From assembly GCF_046237015.1 (NCBI RefSeq), contig NZ_JBJYIN010000011.1, positions 1-64,000 on the forward strand: 64,000 nt of DNA, given 5' to 3'. The stretch comes from JBJYIN01 sp046237015 (GTDB lineage Bacteria > Pseudomonadota > Gammaproteobacteria > Enterobacterales > Enterobacteriaceae). The position numbers and the translations under genes were made by a program. The notes below the pieces were generated by a model. The model was not told where the DNA came from. It was given only the letters and a program-made list of their open reading frames with translations, and did no database searches. Within the stretch, counting starts at the first letter, position 1; each line of letters begins with the position of its first letter. This document shows positions 1 to 7,471 of this stretch, in pieces.

Positions 1-59
1 GCGCATTATAGGGACTTCTCGCCGCCTGACAAGCGCTAAATGCAAAAAAATTATCGAGT
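1..59 (-). promoter_or_regulatory. rRNA operon P1 promoter with UP element, reading out of the window
   Basis: Read on the minus strand this is a classic enterobacterial rrn P1 promoter. The -35 box TTGTCA (27-32) and -10 box TATAAT (5-10) are separated by the 16-bp spacer typical of rrn P1, and a GCGC discriminator follows the -10 box. An A/T-rich tract at about 37-56 occupies the UP-element position. The 16S rRNA gene itself would lie to the left and is not in the window. In E. coli rrnC lies on this side of rbsR, which fits the synteny. Confidence 0.85.
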
Positions 60-87
60 GGGGATTTTTTCAGCAAAGCGCAGTAAA

Positions 88-110
88 AGGCGGCGTTATG
101 CCGGATTTTT
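88..110 (-). terminator. possible weak terminator after rbsR
   Basis: On the minus strand a short stem CGGC/GCCG around a five-base loop is followed by CCTTTT. The stem is only 4-5 bp, so this is a weak candidate for ending the rbs transcript before the rRNA promoter. Confidence 0.3.
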
Positions 111-132
111 CACCGCTAGCTGGGCGAAATCT

Positions 133-1128
133 TCACCGTACAGACTGGCGAACCATTAATTCCGGCGTTAACACCAAGACATTTGGCTCAGTATTAGGGT
201 GATCCAAACGATACAAGAGGGTATCAACAGCTAATTCGCCGAGTTCGTCCTTGGGTTGATGAACGGTAGTAAGAGGCGGAGACATGTAACGGGCCAGCTC
301 AATATCATCGTATCCCACAACCGCCATGTCTTGAGGAATCGAAAGCCCCGCCTGATAAAGCGCATGGTAAACCCCAACAGCCATCGCGTCATTGCTAGTG
401 AACACGGCTTCAGGTTTATCATCCAACGCCAATAACTGCTGCATAGCGCGATAACCCGTTTCAAACTCAAAATCGCCGAAAATTTCATAGTCAGCGGGAA
501 TAAATAGCCCAGCGAGCTGCATCGCCTGTCGATAACCTTCTAATCGGTTATAGGCGGTCGTCTTATCTTTCGGACCCGCAATGCAGGCTATCTTTTTATA
601 GCCACGAGAAATGAGGTAATTGGTCGCGATCTCCCCACCGAGCAGAGAGTTATCTTTAATAACGTCCATGACGCCTTCAAAAGGTGCCCAATCCATCATG
701 ACCATAGGTATAGAAGGATAGCGGCTCATCATTTCAGGCAAAGGGCGATGGCTTTCGGTGCACATCAGCAGTACACCGTCGACCCGCTTTTGCAGCAGCG
801 TTTCGAGACTATGGCTCATTCTGTCGCGATCGCCTTCGGTGTTGCACAGAATCAGGCTATAACCTCGCTCATAACAGCAGCGCTCTACACCACGAACCAC
901 TTCGGCATAAAACGGGTTATTACTGGCAGTGAGCAACATGCCTATGGTGCGGGTCTGGTTTATTTTCAGACTTCTGGCTAGCGCAGACGGCGCATAGTTG
1001 AGATCCTCAACGGCCTTCATCACTTTTTCGCGAATGGTATCGCTGACAAAGCGGTTGTTATTTATGACGTGAGATACGGTAGAAGTAGAAACGCCCGCCA
1101 GACGGGCGACATCTTTCATGGTGGCCAA
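133..1128 (-). CDS. rbsR: ribose operon repressor RbsR
   Basis: LacI-family repressor of 331 residues, the usual length. An N-terminal helix-turn-helix with the motif DVARLAGVSTSTVSHVI (about residues 5-21) is followed by the hinge region (SALARSL) and a periplasmic-binding-protein-like effector domain. It is predicted to bind operators ahead of rbsD and release them on binding ribose. It is the last gene of rbsDACBKR, starting 3 bases after the rbsK stop. The start beginning MATMKDVARLAG matches the E. coli protein. Two LacI-type palindromes lie upstream of rbsD. Identification is from strong whole-length similarity to E. coli RbsR. Confidence 0.97.
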   Translation of the reverse strand: MATMKDVARLAGVSTSTVSHVINNNRFVSDTIREKVMKAVEDLNYAPSALARSLKINQTRTIGMLLTASNNPFYAEVVRGVERCCYERGYSLILCNTEGDRDRMSHSLETLLQKRVDGVLLMCTESHRPLPEMMSRYPSIPMVMMDWAPFEGVMDVIKDNSLLGGEIATNYLISRGYKKIACIAGPKDKTTAYNRLEGYRQAMQLAGLFIPADYEIFGDFEFETGYRAMQQLLALDDKPEAVFTSNDAMAVGVYHALYQAGLSIPQDMAVVGYDDIELARYMSPPLTTVHQPKDELGELAVDTLLYRLDHPNTEPNVLVLTPELMVRQSVR

Positions 1129-1131
1129 AGA

Positions 1132-2058
1132 TCACCCCTGGGTTTGCAAAAATGCGTCGATCTCTTCACGCCACGGTACAGAGGGCTGAGCGCCTCGGCG
1201 AGTCACAGCGATCGCCGCTGCCGCATGGGCAAATTTGACGGCGGAGGACATGGGTTTATTTTCCAGCAATGCAGTCACTAACGCGCCATTAAAGGTATCG
1301 CCAGCGGCGATAGTATCCACGGCTTTTACACGATATCCCGGAATTCGCTGACCCTGACCGTTTTCACTTAACCATACGCCACGGCTACCCAATGTGATGA
1401 GAACCGTTTCAATGCCTTTATCGTGCAGAACCTGTGCTGCGCGAGCCGCATCGTCTTCCGTCTCAACGGTAATTCCCGTCAGGAACTGTGCTTCGGTTTC
1501 ATTCGGCGTGATCATATTGACCAGCGATAACAATTCATCGGGCAGTTCGCGGGCAGGTGCGGGGTTCAGAATCACTTTTGTTTGGTGTTCATGCGCTAGT
1601 TTAGCGGCCGCAATAACCGTTTCCAACGGCGACTCAAGCTGCATAAGCAACGCAGAAGCATCAATAATGTGTTGCTGATGACGATGAAGGTAATCAGGCG
1701 ACACCGCAGCATTTGCGCCTGCATTAATCGCAATCATATTCTCAGCGTCGGCGTTAACAAAAATCAGCGCAACACCAGTTGTTTCCCCGGAGATAGCCTC
1801 AACGGCGGAAACATCAATATTGTCCTTGGATAGCTGCTGACAAATACGGGCACCGATATCATCGACTCCGACACAGGCAATAAAAGCAATATCAGCACCA
1901 CTTCGGCCAGCGGCAACGGCCTGATTGGCGCCTTTCCCACCGAAAGCAACGCTATATTGCTCACCGAGCACCGTTTCGCCCGGGCGGGGAAATTGCTCAA
2001 GATTGAGAATATGGTCAGCATTAATACTGCCCAGCACCACCAGTTTACCCGTTTTCAT
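1132..2058 (-). CDS. rbsK: ribokinase
   Basis: PfkB-family sugar kinase of 308 residues that phosphorylates D-ribose to ribose 5-phosphate in the cytoplasm, feeding the pentose phosphate pathway. Visible family signatures are the N-terminal GSINADH and FGGKGANQAVAAG segment and the C-terminal DTIAAGDTFNGAL signature, which contains the catalytic Asp of the GAGD-type motif (here AAGD). A start 13 codons further upstream is open, but the ATG at 2058 (MKTGKLVVLGSINAD) gives the family length and alignment. It lies between rbsB and rbsR in the ribose operon. Confidence 0.97.
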   Translation of the reverse strand: MKTGKLVVLGSINADHILNLEQFPRPGETVLGEQYSVAFGGKGANQAVAAGRSGADIAFIACVGVDDIGARICQQLSKDNIDVSAVEAISGETTGVALIFVNADAENMIAINAGANAAVSPDYLHRHQQHIIDASALLMQLESPLETVIAAAKLAHEHQTKVILNPAPARELPDELLSLVNMITPNETEAQFLTGITVETEDDAARAAQVLHDKGIETVLITLGSRGVWLSENGQGQRIPGYRVKAVDTIAAGDTFNGALVTALLENKPMSSAVKFAHAAAAIAVTRRGAQPSVPWREEIDAFLQTQG

Positions 2059-2085
2059 TATGTCGAATCCCGCTACGTTAATAAT

Positions 2086-2108
2086 GCGCCACCACAAACG
2101 GGTGGCGC
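2086..2108 (-). other. stem-loop between rbsB and rbsK
   Basis: An 8-bp perfect G/C-rich stem (2086-2093 with 2101-2108) with a 7-base loop lies just after the rbsB stop codon. No T-run follows, so it looks more like an mRNA-stabilising hairpin at the 3' end of the highly expressed binding-protein cistron than a full terminator. That role is inference. Confidence 0.6.
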
Positions 2109-2129
2109 GAGCCCTGCTTTATTCTTTAA

Positions 2130-3017
2130 TTATTTTGCTACCAGCTTCAGGTCAACCGGAATGATGGCCTGCGTTTTTTCACCTTTCAGCACTTTCGCTG
2201 CGGTCTCGATACCAATCACACCGATCTGATCGGGACGCTGAGCAACGGTTGCCGCCAGCTTGCCTGACTCAACAGCCTTCACACCATCCTGAGTACCGTC
2301 AAAACCAACAACCAGTACATCGGTTTTACCCGCCGTTTGCAGCGCACGCAGTGCACCCAGCGCCATTTCATCGTTCTGGGCAAATACAGCCTGAACATCT
2401 GGGTGTGCGGTCAGCAGGTTCTGCATCACATTCAGCCCTTTCGTACGATCGAAATCAGCAGGCTGGCTGGCCAGCATCGCGAATTTATTTTTCTCAGCCG
2501 ATTTCATAAAGCCAGCGCCACGCTCACGTGCAGCAGACGTTCCGGCAATCCCTTCCAACTGAATCACTTTAGCGCTTTCACCCAATTTCTTGGCAATGAA
2601 GTCACCGGCAACTTTACCACCAAAGGCGTTATCAGAAGCAACGTGGCTCACCACTTCACCACTGCTGGCAACGCGGTCCAGCGTAATAACAGGGATCTTG
2701 GCCTGATTGGCCATTTTGATCGCATTACCGACCGCATCAGAATCAGTTGGGTTGATCAACAGAACTTTGGTGCCACGCACCGTCAAATCCTGAACGTTAG
2801 CCAGTTCTTTGGCTGGGTTATTTTGGGAATCCAGGACAATCAGTTCGTAACCCAGTTTGTCGGCTTCTTTCTGCGCCCCCTCTTTCATTGAAACAAAGAA
2901 CGGGTTATTCAGCGTAGACACCACCAGCGCAACCGTATCTTTGGCCAACGCATTAGCACTGACAGTCGCGCTCAGCGCAACAGCGGAAACCAGAGTAGCC
3001 AGCTTTTTCATTTTCAT
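2130..3017 (-). CDS. rbsB: D-ribose ABC transporter periplasmic binding protein
   Basis: Periplasmic ribose-binding protein of 295 residues. The N-terminus is a Sec signal peptide (two Lys, hydrophobic stretch, cleavage after ANALA, about residue 25). The mature part follows E. coli RbsB closely, with segments such as VVSTLNNPFF, LDSQNNPAKELANVQDL and FAQNDEMALGALRAL. It delivers ribose to the RbsC permease driven by RbsA, and in relatives also signals to the Trg chemoreceptor. It is followed by a hairpin and then rbsK. Confidence 0.97.
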   Translation of the reverse strand: MKMKKLATLVSAVALSATVSANALAKDTVALVVSTLNNPFFVSMKEGAQKEADKLGYELIVLDSQNNPAKELANVQDLTVRGTKVLLINPTDSDAVGNAIKMANQAKIPVITLDRVASSGEVVSHVASDNAFGGKVAGDFIAKKLGESAKVIQLEGIAGTSAARERGAGFMKSAEKNKFAMLASQPADFDRTKGLNVMQNLLTAHPDVQAVFAQNDEMALGALRALQTAGKTDVLVVGFDGTQDGVKAVESGKLAATVAQRPDQIGVIGIETAAKVLKGEKTQAIIPVDLKLVAK

Positions 3018-3042
3018 AACGCAATTCCTGTGTGAATGAAGG

Positions 3043-4011
3043 TTATTTACTGCTTTTGTTATCTACCAGAACCGCCAGCAAGATGACGACGGCTTTAACG
3101 ATCATTTGGTAGTAAGAAGAAACACCTAGTAAATTCAGCCCGTTGTTGAGGAAGCCAAGGATGAGTGCACCGATCAACGTGCCAACGATACGCCCTTTTC
3201 CTCCAGCCAGACTGGTACCGCCTAATACCACAGCCGCGATGGCATCCAGCTCATACCCTGTCCCTGCCGTAGGCTGTGCAGAGGACAAACGTGCGACTTC
3301 GATGATTCCCGCCAAGGCAGACAACAGTCCACAGAGGGAGTAGACAATGATCTTGATTTTATCAACGCTGATACCGGACAAACGGGTGGCGGATTCGTTG
3401 CCGCCTAACGCATAGATATAGCGTCCCAGACGAGTATGGTGCAGCATGTACCAGGCCGCCGCGAACACGATAGCCATGATCCAGATTGGCGTCGGAATAC
3501 CCAGCGGACGGCCGATACCAAACCAACCAAACGCATCTGCCACATCGGAAAAGCCGGTATTAATCGGGCTACCATTGGTATAGACCATCGTCACGCCGCG
3601 TAGCAACAGCATCATGACCAGCGTAGCGATAAACGCCTGCACTTTGCCTTTGGAAACAATGATACCGGTGCCCGCGCCAATCAGCGCGCCCAGCGCCAGT
3701 GCGCCAAATACCGCCACCAGCGCATTGACTTCAAGCCCGACAATGGAAGCCGCGACCGCACCGGTCAACGCCAGCAGTGACCCCACCGACAAATCGATGC
3801 CCGAGGTCAGAATGACCAGCGTCATGCCAACCGCCATGATAGCGTTCACTGACGTCTGCTGAAGAATATTGAACAGGTTGTTCAGAGTGAAAAAGTTAGG
3901 GCTCATAGCGGAAACAATCGCAATAAGGATTAGGAGCGCAATCAGCGATTTCTGCTCCAGTAACCACTCTTTGCTGAACCAGCGTTTTGCCGTGATAGAT
4001 TGAGAACTCAT
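3043..4011 (-). CDS. rbsC: ribose ABC transporter permease
   Basis: Inner-membrane permease of 322 residues (E. coli 321), BPD_transp_2 family, with about eight to ten hydrophobic segments. It has the family loop around EVARLSSAQPTAGTGYELDAIAAVVLGG that contacts the ATPase. It pairs with RbsA and RbsB for ribose import. A longer reading from 4050 would overlap rbsA; the ATG at 4011 (MSSQSITAKRW) leaves a 7-base gap to rbsA and fits the family N-terminus. Confidence 0.95.
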   Translation of the reverse strand: MSSQSITAKRWFSKEWLLEQKSLIALLILIAIVSAMSPNFFTLNNLFNILQQTSVNAIMAVGMTLVILTSGIDLSVGSLLALTGAVAASIVGLEVNALVAVFGALALGALIGAGTGIIVSKGKVQAFIATLVMMLLLRGVTMVYTNGSPINTGFSDVADAFGWFGIGRPLGIPTPIWIMAIVFAAAWYMLHHTRLGRYIYALGGNESATRLSGISVDKIKIIVYSLCGLLSALAGIIEVARLSSAQPTAGTGYELDAIAAVVLGGTSLAGGKGRIVGTLIGALILGFLNNGLNLLGVSSYYQMIVKAVVILLAVLVDNKSSK

Positions 4012-4018
4012 GTCTGAC

Positions 4019-5524
4019 TTACTCCTGCTTTGCGCCGTATTGCTTACCAACGGCCGCAGCCATCAGTACTTCCTGGGTTGCTTGTTCAATCGGGAAATCA
4101 CCGCTCAAGCGCCCTTCATGCATAACAATGATGCGATCGCTCATTCCCAATACTTCGGGCATTTCGGATGACACCAAAATGATGCTCAGCCCTTCTTCTT
4201 TGAATTGGTTGATTAACTGATAAATTTCTTTCTTCGCCCCGACATCGACGCCACGCGTCGGTTCATCGAGGATCAATACGTTGGGGCGCGTCATCAGGCC
4301 GCGAGCAATCGCCACTTTCTGCTGATTACCGCCGGAAAGCAGGCCGATTGGCTGCTCCATCGAAGGCGTTTTCACGTTGAACAGGCGAATAAAGTCGGCA
4401 ACCGTCAGTTGCTCTTCAGCGTGCTTGAGACGACCGCCTGCATGGCTGAAATAGCGCAATGCCGTTAACGACATGTTTTCTTTTACCGACATGCCCAACA
4501 CCAGGCCATCACGCTTACGGTCTTCCGAGATGTAAACGATGCCGTTCGCCAAACCATCCTGCGGTTTTCGGGTTACCACGTCGCGGCCATCAAGCGTCAC
4601 ATTACCGCCAGTACGGGGTAGTGCGCCGTAGAGGATCTTCATCAACTCGGTACGACCCGCGCCCATCAGCCCCGCCACGCCGAGGATTTCACCTTTTCGC
4701 ACCGTAAAATTGACGCTGTCGACCCCCGGTCCGGACAGGTTTTGCACCTTAAGGCGGACCGCTCCCGGCGCTTTACTCGAACGCGGATACTGATCTTCCA
4801 GCTTGCGGCCCACCATCATTTCAATCAGCGTATCTTCCTCTAAGTCACTGACCGGGCGCTCGCCGATAAACTGGCCATCGCGGAACACGGTAATGTCATT
4901 GCAGATTTCAAAGATTTCTTTCAGACGGTGGGAAATATAGACAATGCCACATCCCTGAGATTGCAGCTCTTTGATGACACTAAATAGCGAAGCGGTTTCG
5001 GTATCCGTCAGCGCATCAGTGGGTTCATCCATGATGATGACTTTCGATTCAAAGCTCAGCACCTTGGCAATTTCCACCATTTGCTGATCGCCAATCGATA
5101 ACTCTCCGACCATACGACGGCTGTCGTAGCGCAGATTAAGGCGCTTCAGCAGCTTGTCGGCTTCCGCATACATCTTATTCCAGTCGAGACGGCCAAAGCG
5201 GTTGGTAAATTCACGACCAAGAAAGATATTCTCGGCAATCGTGAGCTGGGGAATCAGGTTAAGTTCCTGATGGATGATACCGATACCTGCTTCCTGGGAC
5301 GCTTTCGGCCCGTTGAAATCCACCTCCTGCCCCAGAAAATGGATGCTGCCGGCATCTTTACGATAGATCCCGGTCAACACTTTCATCATGGTGGATTTTC
5401 CCGCACCATTCTCACCCACCAGCGCCATCACTTTTCCCGGATAGACATTGAGTGCCGCACCGGAAAGCGCTTTAACGCCGGGAAAAGATTTCGTGATGCC
5501 TTGCAGTTGCAGTAAAGGTTGCAT
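4019..5524 (-). CDS. rbsA: ribose ABC transporter ATP-binding protein
   Basis: Duplicated sugar-import ATPase of 501 residues. The first cassette has Walker A GENGAGKST (37-45), signature LSIGDQQM and Walker B VIIMDEPTDAL. The second has a degenerate P-loop region (GLMGAGRTE), signature LSGGNQQK and Walker B VLILDEPTRGVD. This one-good, one-degenerate arrangement is normal for RbsA/MglA. It energises ribose uptake through RbsC and sits 7 bases after rbsD. Confidence 0.97.
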   Translation of the reverse strand: MQPLLQLQGITKSFPGVKALSGAALNVYPGKVMALVGENGAGKSTMMKVLTGIYRKDAGSIHFLGQEVDFNGPKASQEAGIGIIHQELNLIPQLTIAENIFLGREFTNRFGRLDWNKMYAEADKLLKRLNLRYDSRRMVGELSIGDQQMVEIAKVLSFESKVIIMDEPTDALTDTETASLFSVIKELQSQGCGIVYISHRLKEIFEICNDITVFRDGQFIGERPVSDLEEDTLIEMMVGRKLEDQYPRSSKAPGAVRLKVQNLSGPGVDSVNFTVRKGEILGVAGLMGAGRTELMKILYGALPRTGGNVTLDGRDVVTRKPQDGLANGIVYISEDRKRDGLVLGMSVKENMSLTALRYFSHAGGRLKHAEEQLTVADFIRLFNVKTPSMEQPIGLLSGGNQQKVAIARGLMTRPNVLILDEPTRGVDVGAKKEIYQLINQFKEEGLSIILVSSEMPEVLGMSDRIIVMHEGRLSGDFPIEQATQEVLMAAAVGKQYGAKQE

Positions 5525-5531
5525 GGATGCC

Positions 5532-5951
5532 TCAGAACGTTACGCCAGCACAAAGGATGACATTGGCATACGGAGAGCACTCTCCGCTGCGAATGATGGC
5601 CCGGCTTTTGCCGCTTTGGGTTTTGAATTCTTCATGGCTAACATAGTGCAATGCAATTGAGTTTCCCTGGTGTTGTTCAAGTTGCTTCAATTGATCGAGT
5701 AATGCGTTATGGATTGTGGGGTTCTTTTCAATCATCTCTTCCGCCAGAATGGCGGCCTCGACCTGCATTTCACTGGTGACCACACTCACCACCTGTAAAA
5801 ACGTCGGCACATTGTGCGTCAGTGCCAGATCGATACGCGTTGTCGTGTTAGGAATAGGCAACCCCGCATCGCCAATAACAAGGCTATCGGTATGGCCCAG
5901 CCGAGCAATCACGGAAGAAATATCTGCGTTCAATAGTGCTGCTTTTTTCAT
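5532..5951 (-). CDS. rbsD: D-ribose pyranase
   Basis: RbsD/FucU-family pyranase of 139 residues that interconverts the beta-pyranose and beta-furanose forms of ribose so that RbsK can phosphorylate the sugar. Family features are the N-terminal MKKAALLNADISSVIARLGHTD with the conserved His, DAGLPIP, and the C-terminal RSGECSPYANVILCAGV. It is the first gene of the ribose operon; two LacI-type operators lie directly upstream. Confidence 0.97.
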   Translation of the reverse strand: MKKAALLNADISSVIARLGHTDSLVIGDAGLPIPNTTTRIDLALTHNVPTFLQVVSVVTSEMQVEAAILAEEMIEKNPTIHNALLDQLKQLEQHQGNSIALHYVSHEEFKTQSGKSRAIIRSGECSPYANVILCAGVTF

Positions 5952-5965
5952 CTTCTTACCCCACT

Positions 5966-5981
5966 AGCGAAACGTTTCGCT
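5966..5981. promoter_or_regulatory. RbsR-type operator, promoter-proximal
   Basis: Perfect 16-bp palindrome AGCGAAACGTTTCGCT, of the LacI/GalR-family operator type with a central CG. It is centred 22 bp upstream of the rbsD start codon and so overlaps the likely transcription start or leader. Assignment to RbsR is inferred from position and from rbsR being in the same operon. Confidence 0.8.
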
Positions 5982-6042
5982 GGTGATATTCTAGGAAAAG
6001 AAGAGGGAAAGGCAACGAAGAGATAAAAAAAGTGTGATCAGT

Positions 6043-6058
6043 ATCGAAACGTTTCGCT
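6043..6058. promoter_or_regulatory. second RbsR-type operator
   Basis: ATCGAAACGTTTCGCT is palindromic over its central 12 bp and shares CGAAACGTTTCG with the operator at 5966-5981. The two centres are 77 bp apart, about seven helical turns, an arrangement compatible with DNA looping by a dimer-of-dimers repressor. A TGTGA half-site just beside it (6033-6037) could belong to a weak CRP site, but its partner half is poor. Confidence 0.7.
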
Positions 6059-6111
6059 AACAAAAATAAAGATAACGAGAGACCATTGTAGAAGATTGAT
6101 AAATCGAGAAA

Positions 6112-6131
6112 TGGCGGGTAAAAGCCCGCCA
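6112..6131 (-). terminator. terminator after visP
   Basis: A 7-bp stem TGGCGGG/CCCGCCA (6112-6118 with 6125-6131) around a six-base loop lies 23 bases past the visP stop codon on the minus strand. The following tract ATTTCT is only moderately T-rich. It would insulate the ribose promoter from visP transcription. Confidence 0.6.
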
Positions 6132-6153
6132 ATAGGGAATTAAGGATAACGAT

Positions 6154-6549
6154 TTAGAGTTTACGAATCTGCTTCACATCCAGTTCGACGGAATTGAAGT
6201 CTTTATCCAGTTCACCCTGAATTTCCACTTTATCGGTGGGTGAAACCATCTGACCATTCCAGCGCTTGTGATCGATCTCGACTTCCATCGTGCCCGTCGC
6301 ATCGCGGAACAGGTAGTTCTCATCACCGATCCGCTTTTCAATATTGCCGCTCAGCGTAACCCAACTGTCGTCACGCAGATCTTTAGCCTTATCTACCGTC
6401 GTGAGGGAGTTCTGCGAATCGATGAATCCCCCTTTATGTGTGCTAACCGTCGGCGTTTCAGGGTTGACGAAACCACCGCCGCTTTGTGCAGCAAATACCG
6501 GAGCAGAAACCAGAGCGGTAATGGCAAGTAACGCAGCTGCTTTTTTCAT
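6154..6549 (-). CDS. visP: periplasmic OB-fold (BOF) stress protein VisP/YgiW
   Basis: Small exported protein of 131 residues with a clear signal peptide (MKKAAALLAITALVSAPVFA) and a bacterial OB-fold domain from about residue 45 (DSWVTLSGNIEKRIGDENYLF, followed by MEVEIDHKRWNG). It is similar in sequence and length to E. coli YgiW, which Salmonella work named VisP. The gene is divergent from qseBC, exactly as ygiW is in E. coli, and the shared 259-bp region holds a CTTAA direct repeat typical of QseB/PmrA sites. It probably acts in envelope stress tolerance; the molecular role here is inferred. Confidence 0.9.
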   Translation of the reverse strand: MKKAAALLAITALVSAPVFAAQSGGGFVNPETPTVSTHKGGFIDSQNSLTTVDKAKDLRDDSWVTLSGNIEKRIGDENYLFRDATGTMEVEIDHKRWNGQMVSPTDKVEIQGELDKDFNSVELDVKQIRKL

Positions 6550-6647
6550 ATTTACCTTCCTTATTTTACCTGTCGTTTCACGGTCAACTATTTCGCAGTC
6601 AACCTGCGGGAGTAATCGGTCTTCGGGAAGGATTAAAACAAACCGTT

Positions 6648-6664
6648 CTTAACAGAATCTTAAG
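6648..6664. promoter_or_regulatory. PmrA/QseB-type box between visP and qseB
   Basis: Direct repeat CTTAAC-N5-CTTAAG, with the two hexamers starting 11 bp apart (6648 and 6659). This is the spacing and sequence known for PmrA boxes and for the related QseB sites. It is placed to serve visP to the left or qseB (start 6809) to the right. It suggests autoregulation by QseB, or control by PmrA. Confidence 0.65.
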
Positions 6665-6808
6665 GAATCAGCGTCTGCATTTTTATTTTTTTATCTTGCC
6701 GAAATCGCCCGATTTCAGCGATTTGTCCTGTACATGCCGCCCCTCTATTTCGTATAAAAACCGGAAAAGGCGCAAACGCGACAGCGGCACATTCCCTGTG
6801 AGGCAGCC

Positions 6809-7471
6809 ATGAGAATATTGTTAATTGAAGACGATCGCCTGATTGGCGACGGCCTGAAAGCAGGATTAATCAAACTTGGTTTTAATATTGACTGGTTTAC
6901 GGAAGGCAAAGCGGGTGCCGCTGCCTTGAAGGCTGCGCCCTATGATGCGGTTGTGCTCGATCTCAGCCTGCCGGGTATGGACGGTATGGATATCCTGCGC
7001 CAGTGGCGTCAGGCGGGACATGATGAACCGGTGCTGATTCTGACCGCTCGCGATGCGCTGGAACAGCGTGTGGAAGGGTTGCAGCAGGGTGCCGATGATT
7101 ATTTATGTAAGCCCTTTGCGCTGACGGAGGTTGCTGCTCGTCTGCAAGCGCTGATTCGCCGCCGCCACGGCCAGCTCCAATCCACACTAACGCACGGTGC
7201 GGTTTCCCTTGAGCCAGGCTCGCGAAGCGTCACGCTAAACAATGAACCGCTGATACTAAAATCCCGCGAACTGGCGCTGCTGGAACTGTTTTTGCTCAAC
7301 CCAAACCGCGTGCTAACGCGCGCGCAGTTGGAAGAAAAGCTCTACGGATGGGATGACGATGTTTCCAGCAATGCAGTAGAAGTCCACATCCACCACCTGC
7401 GCAAAAAACTGGGCAGCGGATTTATCCGTACCGTACATGGCGTTGGCTATATTCTGGGAGACGCGCCATGA
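6809..7471 (+). CDS. qseB: response regulator QseB
   Basis: OmpR/PhoB-type response regulator of 220 residues. The receiver domain has the acidic pair E8-D9, the phosphoacceptor D51 (VVLD/LSLPGMDG) and K103-like CKPF. The C-terminal winged helix (about 125-218) ends with SNAVEVHIHHLRKKLG and VHGVGYIL. It matches E. coli QseB along its length. Its stop overlaps the qseC start by 4 bases. With QseC it forms a two-component system reported to respond to quorum or adrenergic-type signals and to cross-talk with PmrAB. Confidence 0.93.
   Translation: MRILLIEDDRLIGDGLKAGLIKLGFNIDWFTEGKAGAAALKAAPYDAVVLDLSLPGMDGMDILRQWRQAGHDEPVLILTARDALEQRVEGLQQGADDYLCKPFALTEVAARLQALIRRRHGQLQSTLTHGAVSLEPGSRSVTLNNEPLILKSRELALLELFLLNPNRVLTRAQLEEKLYGWDDDVSSNAVEVHIHHLRKKLGSGFIRTVHGVGYILGDAP

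Noticed and set aside
6033..6048. CRP site beside the distal rbs operator
   Set aside because: TGTGA is present, but the partner half TCGAA is a poor match to TCACA; kept only as a remark under the operator.
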